From: a bacterium BMS3Abin11
GTDB lineage: Bacteria > Pseudomonadota > Gammaproteobacteria > BMS3Bbin11
DNA length: 64,000 nucleotides
Direction: 5' to 3'
Assembly: GCA_002897635.1 (NCBI GenBank)
Contig: BDTD01000025.1
Span: forward strand, 93,429-157,428
Shown here: piece after piece, positions 56,007-64,000 of the stretch
Layout of the letters: the number at the start of each line of letters is the position of its first letter
How positions within the stretch are numbered: the stretch's first letter is position 1
Translations under genes and position numbers: made by a program
Notes under the pieces: model-generated
The model's input: the letters and a program-made list of their open reading frames with translations, nothing else
Databases searched by the model: none
Told to the model about the DNA's origin: nothing

Positions 56007-58208
56007 ATGCTGGATAAAACCAGAAGCAACTTGAATTTGTACATAGTACTTATTTCCGTGCATGGTCTGATTCGCAGCAATAATCTTGAATTAGGTAAAG
56101 ATGCCGATACCGGTGGCCAGATAAAATATTTAATCGAACTTAGCAAAGCCCTGATTGAACACCCGGATGTTAAACGTGTCGACTTGTTAACCCGCCAGGT
56201 TTTTGATTCCAAAGTTGATCTAATCTATTCCCAGGCAAGTGAAATAATTTCCCCCGGCGCAACTATATTTCGTATACCCTGTGGACCCCGTCGATATTTA
56301 CGCAAAGAAGTTCTCTGGCCTCATCTGGATAGTTTTGCTGATCAGGCTTTATTGCATATTCGCGAAGTAAAAAAAATCCCCGATGTAATACATAGCCACT
56401 ATGCTGACAGTGGATTTATTGGCGCGCATCTGGCTGGACTTTTAGGCATACCCCTCATTCATACAGGCCATTCGCTTGGTCGAGATAAATTACAACGCCT
56501 ACTAGCTAACGGTTCTAAAGTTGAAAATATTGAAAAACAATACAATATCACTCAACGCATTGAAGCAGAAGAATATACACTGGATGTTGCTGAAAAAGTC
56601 ATAGCCAGCACCAAACAGGAAATTAATGAACAATATCAATTGTACGATAACTATGAACCCCAACGTATGTGTGTCATACCGCCGGGTATTGAATTGAAAC
56701 AATTTTTTCCACCGACAGCAAACAAATATTCGCCGGCTTTTAAAAAATCCATTGATCGTTTTTTAGAAAATCCGAACAGACCCATTATTCTAGCCCTGGC
56801 TCGCGCAGACCTGAGAAAAAATGTAAAATCACTCATTGAGGCATACGGCCAATCAACCGAATTACAAAAGATCGCTAATTTGGTAATTCTACTTGGTACA
56901 CGGGAAGATGTGGCTGACTGGAGCAAGGAATCCAGAGAAGTTTTCAATGAAGTTCTTTACCTTATCGACAAATATGACTTATATGGAAAAATTTCTTACC
57001 CTAAATTCCATCACGCCAGTGATATTCCACAGATATATCGCCTTGCCAGCAAAAGTCATGGTGTATTTATTAACCCTGCACTCACTGAACCATTTGGTCT
57101 CACCATCATTGAAGCTGCTGCCAGTGGTTTACCAGTAGTTGCCACTAAACATGGCGGCCCCGCTGAAATTATTGAAAATTGCAAAAACGGATTATTGATT
57201 GACCCTCTTGATAAGCAACAAATTGCTTCAGCCCTGTTAACTATTCTTTCCAACAAACAGATCTGGACGACATATTCCAAAAGCGGAATATTCCGCTCCC
57301 GTAAATTTTATTCCTGGAATGGTCATGTAGAGCGTTACGTTTCAGAGATAAAAAAACACCTTACTAAACGAAATAGAAAAATCAGAACTCGGTCTAAAAA
57401 AAGTCGCTTGCCAACTATCGATCGTCTAATTGTTTGTGATATTGACGACACACTTATTGGCAATAACCAGGGTTTAAAATTTTTTCTGGATCGTTTAAAA
57501 ACAAGTGATGCAAATATCGGTCTAGGCGTTGCAACCGGTCGCAATGTTGCCAGTGCAATTAAAGTACTAAAAGACTGGGAAGTACCAAACCCCGATGTAC
57601 TTATCACTTCTGTAGGCACCGAAATAAAATACGGGCCACAAACAACTTATGATCATGCATTTTGGCGTTTAATTCAATATCGCTGGGATCCTGCGGCAAT
57701 ATCACAAGCCATGAAAGAAATTCCAGGGATTCGATTACAGGTAAAAAGAAACCAATCAACTTACAAAATTAGTTATCTGGTAGATCCGTCAAAAATGCCT
57801 ACGTTACGTGAAATAAAACAACATTTACGACATCAAAATTTACACGCCAATGTTATATATTCCCACCAGGCTTATCTCGACATTTTACCCATGCGTGCCT
57901 CCAAGGGAGCAGCTGTGCGTTATGTTGCCGATAAGTGGGGAATTCCACTTGAACATATACTGGTTGCCGGAGATTCCGGAAACGATACCAATATGTTGCT
58001 GGGAGATACCCTGGGGGTTGTAGTCGCCAACCACAACACCGAACTACGTCGTTTAAAAGGCAGACCAAGAATTTATTTTTCGAAAGGAGAACATGCCTGG
58101 GGTATCAATGAAGCCATGGATCATTACAATTTTCTTGGTCAGGTAGATACCCACGATGAACAAAACTTATCTTTCCCTATGAGTTCAAAGGTTATTGAAT
58201 TTATCTAA
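56007..58208 (+). CDS. sucrose-phosphate synthase with fused HAD phosphatase domain
   Basis: A 733-residue two-domain enzyme. Residues about 10-450 are a GT4 sucrose-phosphate synthase type (ELGKDADTGGQIKYLIELSK, HSHYADSGFIGAHLAGLLG, TGHSLGRDK, and EPFGLTIIEAAASGLP for the nucleotide sugar). Residues about 470-730 are a HAD-IIB sucrose-phosphatase-like domain with VCDIDDTLIG (476-485) and GDSGND (655-660). It would make sucrose-6-phosphate from UDP-glucose and fructose-6-phosphate and may dephosphorylate it, giving a compatible solute. Base composition is much more A+T-rich than its neighbours and it abuts transposase debris, which suggests lateral acquisition. Confidence 0.92.
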   Translation: MLDKTRSNLNLYIVLISVHGLIRSNNLELGKDADTGGQIKYLIELSKALIEHPDVKRVDLLTRQVFDSKVDLIYSQASEIISPGATIFRIPCGPRRYLRKEVLWPHLDSFADQALLHIREVKKIPDVIHSHYADSGFIGAHLAGLLGIPLIHTGHSLGRDKLQRLLANGSKVENIEKQYNITQRIEAEEYTLDVAEKVIASTKQEINEQYQLYDNYEPQRMCVIPPGIELKQFFPPTANKYSPAFKKSIDRFLENPNRPIILALARADLRKNVKSLIEAYGQSTELQKIANLVILLGTREDVADWSKESREVFNEVLYLIDKYDLYGKISYPKFHHASDIPQIYRLASKSHGVFINPALTEPFGLTIIEAAASGLPVVATKHGGPAEIIENCKNGLLIDPLDKQQIASALLTILSNKQIWTTYSKSGIFRSRKFYSWNGHVERYVSEIKKHLTKRNRKIRTRSKKSRLPTIDRLIVCDIDDTLIGNNQGLKFFLDRLKTSDANIGLGVATGRNVASAIKVLKDWEVPNPDVLITSVGTEIKYGPQTTYDHAFWRLIQYRWDPAAISQAMKEIPGIRLQVKRNQSTYKISYLVDPSKMPTLREIKQHLRHQNLHANVIYSHQAYLDILPMRASKGAAVRYVADKWGIPLEHILVAGDSGNDTNMLLGDTLGVVVANHNTELRRLKGRPRIYFSKGEHAWGINEAMDHYNFLGQVDTHDEQNLSFPMSSKVIEFI

Positions 58209-58249
58209 CCTGTTAAAATTCAATATTACAAACCCAAAAAGTTCTCGCT

Positions 58250-58498
58250 TCAAAAGTATATACAGAAAGCCCAAAAAGTGTTTTCTTTACTAAATAATCG
58301 TCGGCGACTTAGTGAACCAGATTCAGCTGTAGATAGATATTTTTGCGGTATGAATTGACCAAAATATTCGCCGAGCTGACTGAAGGATTTTTGCTTCAGT
58401 TCAGCAATCTTATCCGCCATTTTTTGTTGTGCTGAACGAGGCTTGCGACGCAAAGTGGCAAGGTGAAATCTGGGGAGATATAAGGTCGTATTTTTCAT
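58250..58498 (-). pseudogene. IS4-family transposase, N-terminal fragment
   Basis: An 82-codon frame with KPRSAQQKMADKIAELKQKS, then LSRRRLFSKENTFWAF, the characteristic N-terminus of one IS4-family transposase group. The frame breaks after KENTFWAF and the DDE core is absent. It converges with the sucrose-phosphate synthase gene. Confidence 0.75.
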
Positions 58499-58603
58499 GC
58501 CTTATTATCTCATTTTGGGCATAATCAAGCAGCTTAATATTGCATGCTAGACACCCTTAACTTAGTGCCATTCTGGTGAACCCCTTTTGCCTTTTCCTTC
58601 TTC

Positions 58604-58828
58604 TTAATCTCGCAGAAGAATTTTAATCAGAAGAGTAATAGACAAAAAAATCTGTATGCCTGTAAGTATAACTACGATAAGTCCTGGCCATTTATGCTCT
58701 TTTATAATGTAGAAAATATACTGAAGTTCGTTATTATGTATAAATGGCTTTGGCACATATTTCCGGATTATCAGATACTGAATAGCAGTGATAAATAAAA
58801 GTAGTATCAATAAAATAAATATTATCAT
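58604..58828 (-). CDS. small two-helix membrane protein
   Basis: A 74-residue protein with a hydrophobic N-terminal helix (IIFILLILLLFITAIQYLII) and a second helix (PGLIVVILTGIQIFLSITLL). The coding sequence is A+T-rich like its surroundings. No family was recognised. It sits among transposase remnants, so it could be cargo or a chance frame. Confidence 0.45.
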   Translation of the reverse strand: MIIFILLILLLFITAIQYLIIRKYVPKPFIHNNELQYIFYIIKEHKWPGLIVVILTGIQIFLSITLLIKILLRD

Positions 58829-58971
58829 AGGTATAAATCAATATTAAATATCACGAGGAAATGTACCACCGACCCCAGGTATGAATAACATAAAACCTAG
58901 CCTCTCATAAGATGGAGCCCTTAGAAAACGAGCAAATTGCATAAAAAATTTTGTTGGGAAAAAAAACGAAG

Positions 58972-59547
58972 TTATAGCCCCGATCCATTCAATGGAACTA
59001 CTAGTATAAGGGTCTTGCTTTTTGCCTTAATAACACGACTAACTCTTGAATAATGCAATCCAAAGTGCACACCAATCTCTTTCATGCTATAGGCACCACT
59101 TTTATAGCAGTTAAATATTGCCTCATCTCTATCACCGTATTTTTCCTCATAATACGTTAGTGATTTGGCCACCTGTCGACTTTGCGATGAGGGTATGTCG
59201 TCTAGACTTTGTGTTGGTGATATCTTGTACTGCATTTCATCAACAAATGCATCATTTCCGAGATATATCTGGTTTTGTATTTTGTCCCACGGCCCAGGTT
59301 GATTTCGACCTTCAGAGACGAATAATCTGTACTGCTTGATTGCCTCTGCCTTTTTTCTAGAAAAGAGACGTAATACCCAGTCAACAGTTAACCATTCGTC
59401 TACTTTTGTGAACCCTGCCGTCGCTCTGTAACTACTCCAGGGCCAGTCTTTTGCTGCTCGTACCATGCGTGCTCTTACAGGATTTAATACAATATAGCGT
59501 GACAACTCTAATAAATATGCATTACCGGACACACAGCGCAGAGACAA
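58972..59547 (-). pseudogene. REP-associated/Y1-type transposase, N-terminally truncated
   Basis: The product contains AYLLELSRYIVLNPVRARMV and KDWPWSSYRATAGF, the conserved C-terminal part of the Y1 (HUH) RAYT transposase domain. A helix-turn-helix-like C-terminus follows (SMKEIGVHFGLHYSRVSRVI). The HUH and catalytic Tyr region that should precede it is missing. The first seven residues come from unrelated adjacent sequence, so the gene was cut at about 59525-59530. Confidence 0.75.
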
Positions 59548-59792
59548 GAAAAAGATTGATCAACATTTGCAGGGTAGCTGGGAGGACTTCGAGGCCTGGA
59601 TCAAAGCCACGATCGGTTCGGCCTTCTTCTAGTGCATCCGCTCGATTGATACGTCTACCAACCGAGAAATGATTGCCAATCACATAAATGAGCAAATAAA
59701 ACGCCATGAAGGGCGCTTTCACACGGGATAGCTTCATCGCAAAGGCCGGCAAGTAACCAAAGATATACTTTGGCTACCAGCTTCGAGGCAGG
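59548..59792. other. scrambled remnants at an insertion junction
   Basis: No intact gene. A short plus-strand peptide-like segment (SWEDFEAWIKATIGSAFF) ends at a stop near 59630, followed by unrelated sequence to 59792. It looks like debris from successive insertions next to the truncated Y1 transposase. Confidence 0.4.
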
Positions 59793-59948
59793 TTATGTCT
59801 GCCGGGTAATAGTCGCTCCGCAGCGCCGGCACTCGACCTTCTCGACACTGCCGCCAGAAGTGAATTGGAACATGATTTCAAGCACGCGATAGTCATGAAA
59901 CCCCAACCGGCACAAGAGATGGCCTAGTAATGATGGCAGCTTTGACAT
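59793..59948 (-). CDS. 51-residue zinc-ribbon-like protein
   Basis: From ATG 59948 (GGGGAG 8 bp upstream) a 51-codon frame reads MSKLPSLLGHLLCRLGFHDY, then VLEIMFQF, GGSVEKVECRRCGATITRQT. The CRRCG near the end and the earlier Cys/His (LLCRLGFH) could form a small zinc site of the type seen in short phage- or plasmid-borne proteins. It begins 45 bp downstream of the CDP-alcohol transferase operon on the same strand. The family is not named. Confidence 0.55.
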   Translation of the reverse strand: MSKLPSLLGHLLCRLGFHDYRVLEIMFQFTSGGSVEKVECRRCGATITRQT

Positions 59949-59993
59949 GTCATGAACTCCCCTTGCAGACCTGACGCGTTATATCAGTTCGCC

Positions 59994-60680
59994 TCAAACG
60001 CACGGCTTGTTTCCCCGCTCCTTGAGCCATTGCGCTCCTCCAACAACAAATGAATACAAGTAGGTGGCAATGAAAGCTGCCGCGATGAAGGGTGTAACCA
60101 TCGGTATAAGCCATGCGGCTACCAGCGCCACATTCACCAAAGTAACCGTCGTGGCGGTCTTTGCCAGTCCTCGGATAAGAACCGGTAATTTGAATGACAC
60201 GACCATCGTTACCGAGTGCAAGATGAAAATAACAACCAGAAAGGACTCGGGGTTAACATTGAACATCTGCGTCAACAGGAGGACAAACAGCATGTGGCGC
60301 ATGAGCTCATTGGTCGGCGAACCACCACCTGTTACGATTCCCGGATCGAGCCGGGATGTAGCACGAAGAATAATCGAAGCGGCAGCAATCATGCCCGCCA
60401 TTAACGTCAGTCCGCCAAAATGTGCGCTCACTGCCATGATCAGGGCGACATGGGCGACAGCATCGCAAACATTATCGATATTGGCACCAAAGCGGCTACG
60501 TATGTTCAACCTGGCTGCCAGAATACCGTCCAGGTCATCCATCACATTATTGAATATGATTAACGGGATCAGATAACGATAGCCCTCTTCCAGGAACAGC
60601 AACACCAGCGGCAGCACGCCGAGAATCGATGTGATGTTCGCCAGGTTCCGATAGATAAATTTTCCTTGCAGATTTTCCAT
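59994..60680 (-). CDS. CDP-alcohol phosphatidyltransferase family protein
   Basis: A 228-residue integral membrane enzyme with about six helices. The active-site signature is present as MDDLDGILAARLNIRSRFGA followed by NIDNVCD, i.e. D-x2-D-G ... G-x3-D-x3-D. The A-R pair is shifted by one residue from the canonical D-G-x2-A-R. These enzymes exchange CMP of a CDP-alcohol for another alcohol, making phospholipids. It is third in an operon with a cytidylyltransferase-like enzyme and a methyltransferase. That points to synthesis of a specific CDP-activated, possibly methylated, headgroup lipid. Confidence 0.85.
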   Translation of the reverse strand: MENLQGKFIYRNLANITSILGVLPLVLLFLEEGYRYLIPLIIFNNVMDDLDGILAARLNIRSRFGANIDNVCDAVAHVALIMAVSAHFGGLTLMAGMIAAASIILRATSRLDPGIVTGGGSPTNELMRHMLFVLLLTQMFNVNPESFLVVIFILHSVTMVVSFKLPVLIRGLAKTATTVTLVNVALVAAWLIPMVTPFIAAAFIATYLYSFVVGGAQWLKERGNKPCV

Positions 60681-60701
60681 GGCATCATCTGAATCCTTTA
60701 C

Positions 60702-61526
60702 TCATGAATTAATTCCCGGCCCGGTCTCAAGCACGAAAAAGTGGTTTTCAAGACGCGGGAATGCAATTCCAAGTATACCGGGTAGGCACCTGATCCAGGG
60801 ATCCCCTAAACGCATACCCCAATAGGTCAGGCGACCCGCCACTTGCAACATCTGCAGCGACTGGGGAACGACTCGTTTCCATTTTTTGATCAGTTCGCAC
60901 CCCATCTGCATCAGAACATAGGGCTCGTTTCTTTCAACCTGTTTGAGGGTTAGTCCGCATTGTTTGAATATGCGCTTGTAGTCCGATACAGAACGATAAA
61001 CGACAGGGTAATCACCAGTGCCCATCACGGTCTCCCCCCGTACCGTGGACTCACGGCACAGAATGATCCCATCCAGCCCGAGGCAAGGGATCAACTTTTT
61101 CAACAGGGCGATCACATCATTTTCATTGAGGTACATCAGCAAGCCACCGAGGAAGACCAGACTATACTGGCCATCGGGCTCGAACGTCAAAACATTGCCA
61201 TGCAGGGTACAAATATTGGGAATCGGGGCGCAGTGCTCATCCAATGCCTGATAGAGGACGTTACTGCCTTCGACAGCAATCACCCGGGAGAAACGGTGTG
61301 CAAACTCCTCTGCCCAATATCCAACACCACTGCCAAGATCCAGAACCGAGCCATTGTGTTCGATGTCACGAAGCAAGCGCCGAACAATCGTAGCTTCGGC
61401 ACGGAAACGGAACTCGCCAGCACCGATCGGAAAACCGAAGCCATCCATCATATAGGGTCCCAGGATCGAGGACTTGACGCTTTCCCAATACCGGTTGACG
61501 GAGGAGGTGTGATCGATCTCAGGCAA
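60702..61526 (-). CDS. class I SAM-dependent methyltransferase
   Basis: A 274-residue methyltransferase. Motif I is GSVLDLGSGVGYWAEEFAHR, then VIAVEGSNVLYQALDEH and the post-I segment YSLVFLGGLLMYLNENDVIA. Its TTG start overlaps the end of the nucleotidyltransferase gene by 8 bp. The C-terminal ELIKKWKRVVPQSLQMLQVA extends past the core. The substrate is probably the alcohol or amine handled by its operon partners (for example a phosphoethanolamine- or inositol-type headgroup); this is inference. Confidence 0.85.
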   Translation of the reverse strand: MPEIDHTSSVNRYWESVKSSILGPYMMDGFGFPIGAGEFRFRAEATIVRRLLRDIEHNGSVLDLGSGVGYWAEEFAHRFSRVIAVEGSNVLYQALDEHCAPIPNICTLHGNVLTFEPDGQYSLVFLGGLLMYLNENDVIALLKKLIPCLGLDGIILCRESTVRGETVMGTGDYPVVYRSVSDYKRIFKQCGLTLKQVERNEPYVLMQMGCELIKKWKRVVPQSLQMLQVAGRLTYWGMRLGDPWIRCLPGILGIAFPRLENHFFVLETGPGINS

Positions 61527-62331
61527 GAATAGCAGCTGGCTCGGTTACTATTAGAGAGCGGCTGGCGATGGCACGAGGCCGGGCAAACAGATTCTCCGCC
61601 CCACACAGATCTGCCCGGGTATCGATCTCATACCATCGGCCTGCATCGAAGATGACCGCATCGAAACAGAGAGTGCCGTCAGCAACCAACTCGGCAAATA
61701 CGGCCTCGTAATACTCACCGAGCCTGCGTTCCGAGACATAGCTGCTTAATCTTTTCTCAATCTTGTTCCAGGACTCAAGGGACAGGCTGTAGAGATTGAC
61801 TGTTTTGTACTGACGCACATCATTACGTCTATCTCCATTCATGCGAAAAGCCGACACACGCTGCGCCAACCCAAGTTCCACCGTGGTGCCATTCATCCAG
61901 GGAAGCACCCGAGATACCGCCATCTTATTGGGTTGCAGCATGCCTCCCAGCATCCATGTCTCGAAAACCAGGTCGCTCTCCACCAGCAAAAACGGTTCCC
62001 GAATTTGCTGTCGTGCCAACCAAAGAGAGTAGATGTTATTGGTTGTCCGGTAATCTGGATTGATGACGTAATCCACCTGCATGTCACCTGCATGCTGGTG
62101 CAGAAATTCCTGGATATGGTCGCCCAGGTGGCCGATCACCACGATCAGCCTCTTAAATCCATGCGCGCGCAAATGCTTGACCAGCTGTTCGAGTATAGGA
62201 ACACCGCCGACCTCAGTGAGACACTTTGGGGCATCCAGGGTCAATGGCTGCAGGCGTGTTCCCGTTCCTGCGGCCAGCAAGAGTGCTGTCGTGACATTTG
62301 TTGCATTAGCTACAGAGTTAAAACTGGTCAC
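61519..62331 (-). CDS. sugar/alcohol-phosphate nucleotidyltransferase (LicC-like)
   Basis: About 270 residues from GTG 62331, which follows GGAGGGG. The nucleotide-binding start TALLLAAGTGTRLQPLTLDA continues PKCLTEVGGVPILEQL. Acceptor-site residues NPDYRTTNNIYSLWLAR and LLVESDLVFE resemble the choline-phosphate cytidylyltransferase LicC and inositol-phosphate cytidylyltransferase group. It would form a CDP-alcohol for the phosphatidyltransferase two genes downstream. The open frame extends 24 codons further 5' but without a ribosome site. Confidence 0.88.
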   Translation of the reverse strand: MTSFNSVANATNVTTALLLAAGTGTRLQPLTLDAPKCLTEVGGVPILEQLVKHLRAHGFKRLIVVIGHLGDHIQEFLHQHAGDMQVDYVINPDYRTTNNIYSLWLARQQIREPFLLVESDLVFETWMLGGMLQPNKMAVSRVLPWMNGTTVELGLAQRVSAFRMNGDRRNDVRQYKTVNLYSLSLESWNKIEKRLSSYVSERRLGEYYEAVFAELVADGTLCFDAVIFDAGRWYEIDTRADLCGAENLFARPRAIASRSLIVTEPAAILA

Positions 62332-62437
62332 GGTTCCCCTCCGATAATGTGGAAAAGTGACTATCAGGGCTACCCGATCCGTTTCTGCTGCAAACGAGAA
62401 CAATCTCGATCTTTCTCATACGAATTCGCGCCTCCTG

Positions 62438-62698
62438 TCATATTCGTTCAATGAATGAATTTTTATCCGGAAAAACCCCGTTATTTTCCTTAATGTCGTT
62501 CTGCACGAGATCGGCAACCATTTTCCGGTTTGATTGCTTGTCCATCGGCCTTACACGCCAACGAAAATTCGACCCGATTGTGTGCCTGATCGACCGCTCA
62601 AATTTTTCCCAACTCCCCTCCAGATAGTTAACCAACGTCGACATCTCATGAACCACAGGTATAATTTTCACCACTGTCGTTTGCGTTGTCCGCCACAA
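62438..62698 (-). CDS. hypothetical small protein
   Basis: An 86-codon frame containing SWEKFERSIRHTIGSNFRWR and DKQSNRKMVADLVQNDIKEN. It has a charged, helical look and ends NSFIERI. No signal, membrane segment or known family. It lies upstream of the nucleotidyltransferase on the same strand and may be a fragment. Confidence 0.35.
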   Translation of the reverse strand: MWRTTQTTVVKIIPVVHEMSTLVNYLEGSWEKFERSIRHTIGSNFRWRVRPMDKQSNRKMVADLVQNDIKENNGVFPDKNSFIERI

Positions 62699-63319
62699 TC
62701 AATACCGTACTTGTTTCAATCCCGTCGCGGATAAAGCACCATTGGGGCCCGCCACTGGATACCGGGATCTCTCCCTCCAGCACAGTACGCTTTGCTGAAA
62801 TTCAAGTTCCCGGTCAATTAATTTCGGGGTCATCTGGCGGTTGCCATCATCACCTCACAGCAGGAGATTTATGACGACAAAGCGGCGAGTGCTAACCTAT
62901 GTCAGCGAATAAATATCCCGCTATCAAATCAAGGTGAGATATACCTTGGGGTGGCGTTACTACTGATCACGAAGGGTTATCTTTTTGCGTTTTGAGTGAA
63001 AGTCCGCACTTCCATCAAAACCGGCAACCTTTTCATTTCCAAATCAGGCATCAGCTCAAATCCAGACCACTATACACGATTCATTGGATAATCTGTACTC
63101 AACTCAACTAATGTAGCTGATATCCTTCCCGTTACGGGTAAATATGACCGCCGATCGCAGTATAAACCGGGATCCCGCTACACTTACAAAATAACTTCGT
63201 GTTTTTCATGCTCAAATCGTCCAAGCGTCAGCTTCTCGCACCTTCCAACAGCTGCTACAGTGTATTTTATACGGCTTGCATAAAACGTAACTTCTGTGTT
63301 TTCTGCTTCTGTCGTTTTC
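62699..63319. other. 621-bp region without a convincing gene
   Basis: Holds only fragments. One is a 13-codon frame with a good AGGAG site (ATG 62871, MTTKRRVLTYVSE, stop 62910-62912), probably a truncated gene start. The rest is non-coding in appearance. It lies next to an IS1595 transposase and may be disrupted sequence. Confidence 0.4.
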
Positions 63320-63547
63320 TCAAACCAAATCATCCAGATCTACATTCAGTGCATTCGCAAGGTCTTTCAGTACTGACACCTTCCCTTCCCGCTTGCCACA
63401 CTCAATCAGGGCAACCTGCCCTTGAGAAATACCGGCCTGTTTGGCCAGTTGCCCCTGCGTCATGCAGCGAAATTCTCGCCAAACCTTTAGCGTAACAGTA
63501 TAGGGGACGGAGTTAGAATAATAAGTTAACACCATATTGCCCGGCAT
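63320..63547 (-). CDS. XRE-family helix-turn-helix protein
   Basis: A 75-residue DNA-binding protein with an HTH core MTQGQLAKQAGISQGQVALI followed by ECGKREGKVSVLKDLANALN, typical of Cro/C1-type regulators and many antitoxins. It is short, with no extra domain. It lies 41 bp downstream of the transposase gene on the same strand. No toxin-like partner is seen. Confidence 0.75.
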   Translation of the reverse strand: MPGNMVLTYYSNSVPYTVTLKVWREFRCMTQGQLAKQAGISQGQVALIECGKREGKVSVLKDLANALNVDLDDLV

Positions 63548-63588
63548 ATCTCTCCCCTTGCTTAATACTACTTGCCTCTAAAGATAAC

Positions 63589-64000
63589 TCAGCACGATTT
63601 TACGGGTAAATGAGTTGCACATGCAGACAGTAGCCTGGCAGGAATCTCTGACTCCCAGCGCCTTCGGTTGAATCGATAGCAAAATTCATTGATATATTCC
63701 TGTAAATACTTTCCATGCACACCATGAAATGTACCCAGTAAAAATCGTTTGAGGTTACTAATGACAATGTGTACCCATGGCAACCAGGCATCCACTTTCT
63801 CCGCAGGGGTCACTCGTGATAGATGCTCCTGTGTGTTTGACAGGGAGCTTAGTCCACGAAATGCGTCGGTATACACGGTTTGATTCGGCATGAGCTTTCG
63901 CTTTGAAAACTGATCTATCGTTTCATGATTAATGCGCTCAACCGCTTCGATCGCAATGTAGCCTGCCCGGTTTCCTTGACTCTCACAGGCTACGATGACG
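63589..64000 (-). CDS. IS1595/ISXO2-type transposase, runs off window
   Basis: The open frame continues to the window edge. Reading inward from 64000 it gives VACESQGNRAGYIAIEAVER, then TVYTDAFRGLSSLSNTQEHL, then LPWVHIVISNLKRFLLGTFH and QEYINEFCYRFNRRRWES, the conserved C-terminal half of ISXO2-like DDE transposases (TDxxxxY-type Asp and N-K-R-F-L-G-T-x-H-G-V). The N-terminal part lies outside. An ATG at 63891 is internal. The coding sequence appears intact where visible. Confidence 0.88.
   Translation of the reverse strand, partial: VIVACESQGNRAGYIAIEAVERINHETIDQFSKRKLMPNQTVYTDAFRGLSSLSNTQEHLSRVTPAEKVDAWLPWVHIVISNLKRFLLGTFHGVHGKYLQEYINEFCYRFNRRRWESEIPARLLSACATHLPVKSC

Noticed and set aside
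62712..62735. A GTTTCAATCCC-like string recalling a CRISPR repeat
   Set aside because: It occurs once; there are no spaced copies and no cas genes.

Overview
The window reads as chromosome of a free-living gammaproteobacterium. The evidence is the gene content: PEP synthase, Pst phosphate uptake, MprF, Kup, EmrAB, GadBC, fatty-acid cis/trans isomerase, Zwf/6PGDH and YfdX, mostly in compact operons with clear Shine-Dalgarno sites. I cannot name the genus. Most of the window looks G+C-neutral to G+C-rich by eye. The stretch at about 56-59.5 kb (sucrose-phosphate synthase plus transposase debris) is visibly A+T-rich. Several decayed genes are recognisable: an enolase scrap, a DUF1269-like gene, a PstS scrap, an exported helical protein, an ECF permease N-terminus and a duplicated cti 3' end. 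Genome reduction and turnover are clearly in progress.

Layout. 0-4.5 kb: 3' end of ppsA, enolase remnant, histidine phosphatase, decayed exported protein, YfdX protein and a long palindromic repeat. 4.5-8.6 kb: an electron-transfer island with a Crp/Fnr regulator, a triheme cytochrome c and, divergently, a Cyc2-like porin-cytochrome preceded by an FNR/CRP-type box. 8.6-12.7 kb: pstSCAB under four tandem Pho-box repeats. 13-23.6 kb: envelope and stress genes (MprF, Kup, DUF202, EmrAB, TlpA-like thioredoxin, CcdA, YHS). 23.8-34.2 kb: SdsA-like alkyl sulfatase, dynamin-like GTPase, GadB/GadC and a frameshifted cti, whose 3' end is duplicated 10 kb upstream.

34.3-46.7 kb holds the most unusual locus. 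It is a complex-I/group-4-hydrogenase-like operon of nuoA, one fused gene, nuoH, J, K, L, M and N. The fused gene encodes a NuoB-like domain without the cluster-N2 cysteines, three heavy-metal-binding CPMH...CPKCGM modules in a His/Met-rich linker, and a NuoD/hydrogenase-large-subunit-like domain. There is no nuoC, E, F, G or I. A GH15 glucoamylase follows nuoN by 6 bp and glucokinase comes next; zwf and a short 6-phosphogluconate dehydrogenase face them. Membrane proton pumping and glucan-to-pentose-phosphate metabolism are therefore physically linked, with an unknown electron or metal input.

49.6-64 kb: a tandem YHS protein, a membrane transporter, a glutamate dehydrogenase (which could supply glutamate to GadB), an unrecognised gene paired with an alpha/beta hydrolase, sucrose-phosphate synthase, insertion-sequence remnants (IS4, Y1/REP-type, IS1595/ISXO2), a small zinc-ribbon protein, and a three-gene operon (cytidylyltransferase-like, methyltransferase, CDP-alcohol phosphatidyltransferase) that looks like a pathway for an unusual phospholipid headgroup. 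No tRNA, rRNA or CRISPR array was seen.
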